Source of the DNA: Lachnospiraceae bacterium AM48-27BH
Lineage (GTDB): Bacteria; Bacillota; Clostridia; Lachnospirales; Lachnospiraceae
Length of the DNA: 5,914 nucleotides
Reading direction: 5' to 3'
NCBI GenBank assembly: GCA_003478355.1
Contig: QUFC01000079.1
Coordinates: 1-5,914, forward strand
Shown here: positions 4,692 to 5,914 of the stretch, in pieces
Layout of the letters: each line of letters opens with the position of its first letter
Numbering within the stretch: position 1 is the stretch's first letter
Notes under the pieces: generated by a model
The model's database searches: none
What the model was told of the DNA's origin: nothing
What the model saw: the letters and a program-made list of their open reading frames with translations, nothing else
Made by a program: the position numbers and the translations under genes

Positions 4692-5914
4692 AAAGCAGGG
4701 CCTTACCGGCCTGTTCACAAAGGGAAAGAACATTCCCACCACCGCCCAGCAGACCCTCCCTTACCGGGAAATGTACCGGGATGGGGTGTGCCGGGTAACG
4801 GACCGCTATTACACCAAAACCATTGAATACGAGGACATCAACTACCAGCTCGCACAGTCCGAAGATCAGGCGGCCATCTTTGACGGGTGGAGCGCCTGCC
4901 TCAACTACTTTGACAGCAGCCTTCCGTTCCAGCTTTCCTTCCTCAACCACCGAAGCCGCCCGGGCAGCCGGTACAGCGTGAACATCCCCATGCAGGATGA
5001 CGATTACAACAGCGTCCGGTGTGAGTATGTGGAAATGCTGGAAAACCAGATCGCCAAAAGCAACAACGGCATTGTCCGCACAAAGCTCCTGACCTTCGGC
5101 GTGAACGTGGACGACCTTTCCACCGCCAGGGCAAGGCTGGAACGTGTAGAGGCGGACATTTGCGGGAACTTCAAAAAGCTGGGCGTCAAGTGCCGCTCCC
5201 TTTCAGGGCTGGAACGGCTGGAGCTTCTTCACGGGCAGCTCCACCCCGGCAGCGGCTCCCCCTTCCGGTTTTCATGGGATATGATCCCCAAAACCGGGCT
5301 TTCCACCAAAGACTTTATCGCCCCGGACAGTTTCGATTTTCGTTTCAGCCGACTGTTCCGGGTGGGGACGACTTGGGGCGCTGCCTCCTACTTGCAGATT
5401 TTGGCCTCGGAGCTCTCGGACAAGCTGCTGGCGGAGCTTTTGGAAATGGATGCGGAAATGACCATCACCCTCCATATCCAGACCGTTGATCAGGCCGCCG
5501 CCGTAAAATCCATCAAGGCCAAAGTCTCCGACATTGACAAGATGAAGGTGGAGGAACAAAAGAAGGCAGCCCGGTCAGGGTACGACATGGACATACTTCC
5601 GCCCGACCTCGTAACATACAGCAACGACGCAAAGACCCTTCTGGAAGATTTACAGAGCCGGAATGAAAGAATGTTCCTGCTGACCTTCCTTGTGGTAAAC
5701 ATGGCTCCGACCCGCCGGGAGCTGGACAATGACCTGTTCACGGTGTCCGGTATCGTCCAGAAATACAACTGCACCTTGAAGCGGCTGGACTTCCAGCAGG
5801 AGGACGGTTTTCTTTCCAGCCTTCCGCTGGGCCATAACGGCATTGAGATCAAGCGCGGCATGACGACCAGCTCCACGGCCATTTTCGTTCCCTTTATGAC
5901 GCAGGAGCTCCGCA
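4645..5914 (+). CDS. virB4: VirB4/TraE-type conjugation ATPase, 3' partial
   Basis: This is the N-terminal part (423 codons visible) of the cytoplasmic ATPase that powers type IV secretion; family members in Tn1549-like elements are about 800 residues. The start is TTG 4645, with AAAGGAGG 9 nt upstream inside prgI. The basic N-terminus (QNSRRAGKPAGRKPEK) leads to GLFTKGKNIPTTAQQTLPYREMY. The CagE/TrbE-like N-terminal domain follows, with recognisable stretches such as VCRVTDRYYTKTIEYEDINY, NNGIVRTKLLTFGV, PDLVTYSNDAKTLLEDLQSRNERMFLLTF and the closing GIEIKRGMTTSSTAIFVPFMTQEL. The Walker A motif normally comes a few tens of residues after that last stretch, beyond the window, so ATPase activity cannot be judged here. 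I translated the frame to base 5913 without a stop. It follows prgI with a 47-bp overlap. The family call is strong. Confidence 0.9.
   Translation, partial: MQNSRRAGKPAGRKPEKQGLTGLFTKGKNIPTTAQQTLPYREMYRDGVCRVTDRYYTKTIEYEDINYQLAQSEDQAAIFDGWSACLNYFDSSLPFQLSFLNHRSRPGSRYSVNIPMQDDDYNSVRCEYVEMLENQIAKSNNGIVRTKLLTFGVNVDDLSTARARLERVEADICGNFKKLGVKCRSLSGLERLELLHGQLHPGSGSPFRFSWDMIPKTGLSTKDFIAPDSFDFRFSRLFRVGTTWGAASYLQILASELSDKLLAELLEMDAEMTITLHIQTVDQAAAVKSIKAKVSDIDKMKVEEQKKAARSGYDMDILPPDLVTYSNDAKTLLEDLQSRNERMFLLTFLVVNMAPTRRELDNDLFTVSGIVQKYNCTLKRLDFQQEDGFLSSLPLGHNGIEIKRGMTTSSTAIFVPFMTQELR

Noticed and set aside
4771..4773. ATG as start of the VirB4-type gene
   Set aside because: It has no ribosome binding site, and the frame upstream is open and encodes family-typical residues back to the TTG at 4645 with an ideal site.

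Overview
The window is a 5.9 kb stretch of the conjugation region of a Tn1549-like (CTn2/CTn4-type) integrative and conjugative element. A second mobile element, marked by a large serine recombinase, appears to be inserted in it. Every gene lies on the plus strand. The gene order (Maff2, a CD1112-type VirB6/TrbL-like membrane protein, a SpoVG-family protein, a PrgI-family protein, a VirB4-type ATPase) and the strong AAAGGAGG ribosome binding sites point to a gut Clostridia/Firmicutes host such as a Lachnospiraceae or Ruminococcaceae member or a relative of C. difficile. The species cannot be read from the sequence.

Left part (1-1645): positions 1-1472 hold the C-terminal ~490 residues of a TndX/TnpX-type large serine recombinase whose start lies upstream of the window. 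About 90 bp after its stop, the sequence changes into the last ~28 codons of a maff2 gene (1562-1645) with no start of its own. The simplest reading is that a mobilizable element carrying the recombinase integrated inside maff2 and that its right end lies near position 1560.

Middle part (1685-3132): an intact polytopic CD1112-family VirB6/TrbL-like gene is followed by an orphan MT-A70 adenine methyltransferase. The methyltransferase is visibly more AT-rich than the genes to its right (about 46% GC against 58-60% by hand count of sample lines). A perfect 10-bp GC-rich stem-loop followed by TTTT lies inside the early coding part of the VirB6-like gene and looks like an intragenic terminator or attenuator.

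Right part (3133-5914): a SpoVG-family gene, an unrecognised or DUF7007-like gene, a PrgI-family (VirB3-like) gene and the N-terminal 423 codons of a VirB4-type ATPase, which runs off the window. The ATPase starts at a TTG inside prgI. Four genes (methyltransferase, spoVG-like, DUF7007-like, prgI) are each preceded by a copy of the same hairpin fused to a Shine-Dalgarno sequence. The copies fall into two subtypes that differ by a compensatory base-pair change. This modular intergenic hairpin array, and the hint that the methyltransferase entered as a hairpin-flanked cassette, are the most distinctive non-coding structures here.

Together the VirB6-, PrgI- and VirB4-like proteins would form the inner-membrane channel and motor of a type IV secretion machine that transfers the element. 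The SpoVG-like, DUF7007-like and methyltransferase proteins are accessory and possibly act in regulation or in protecting the DNA in a new host.
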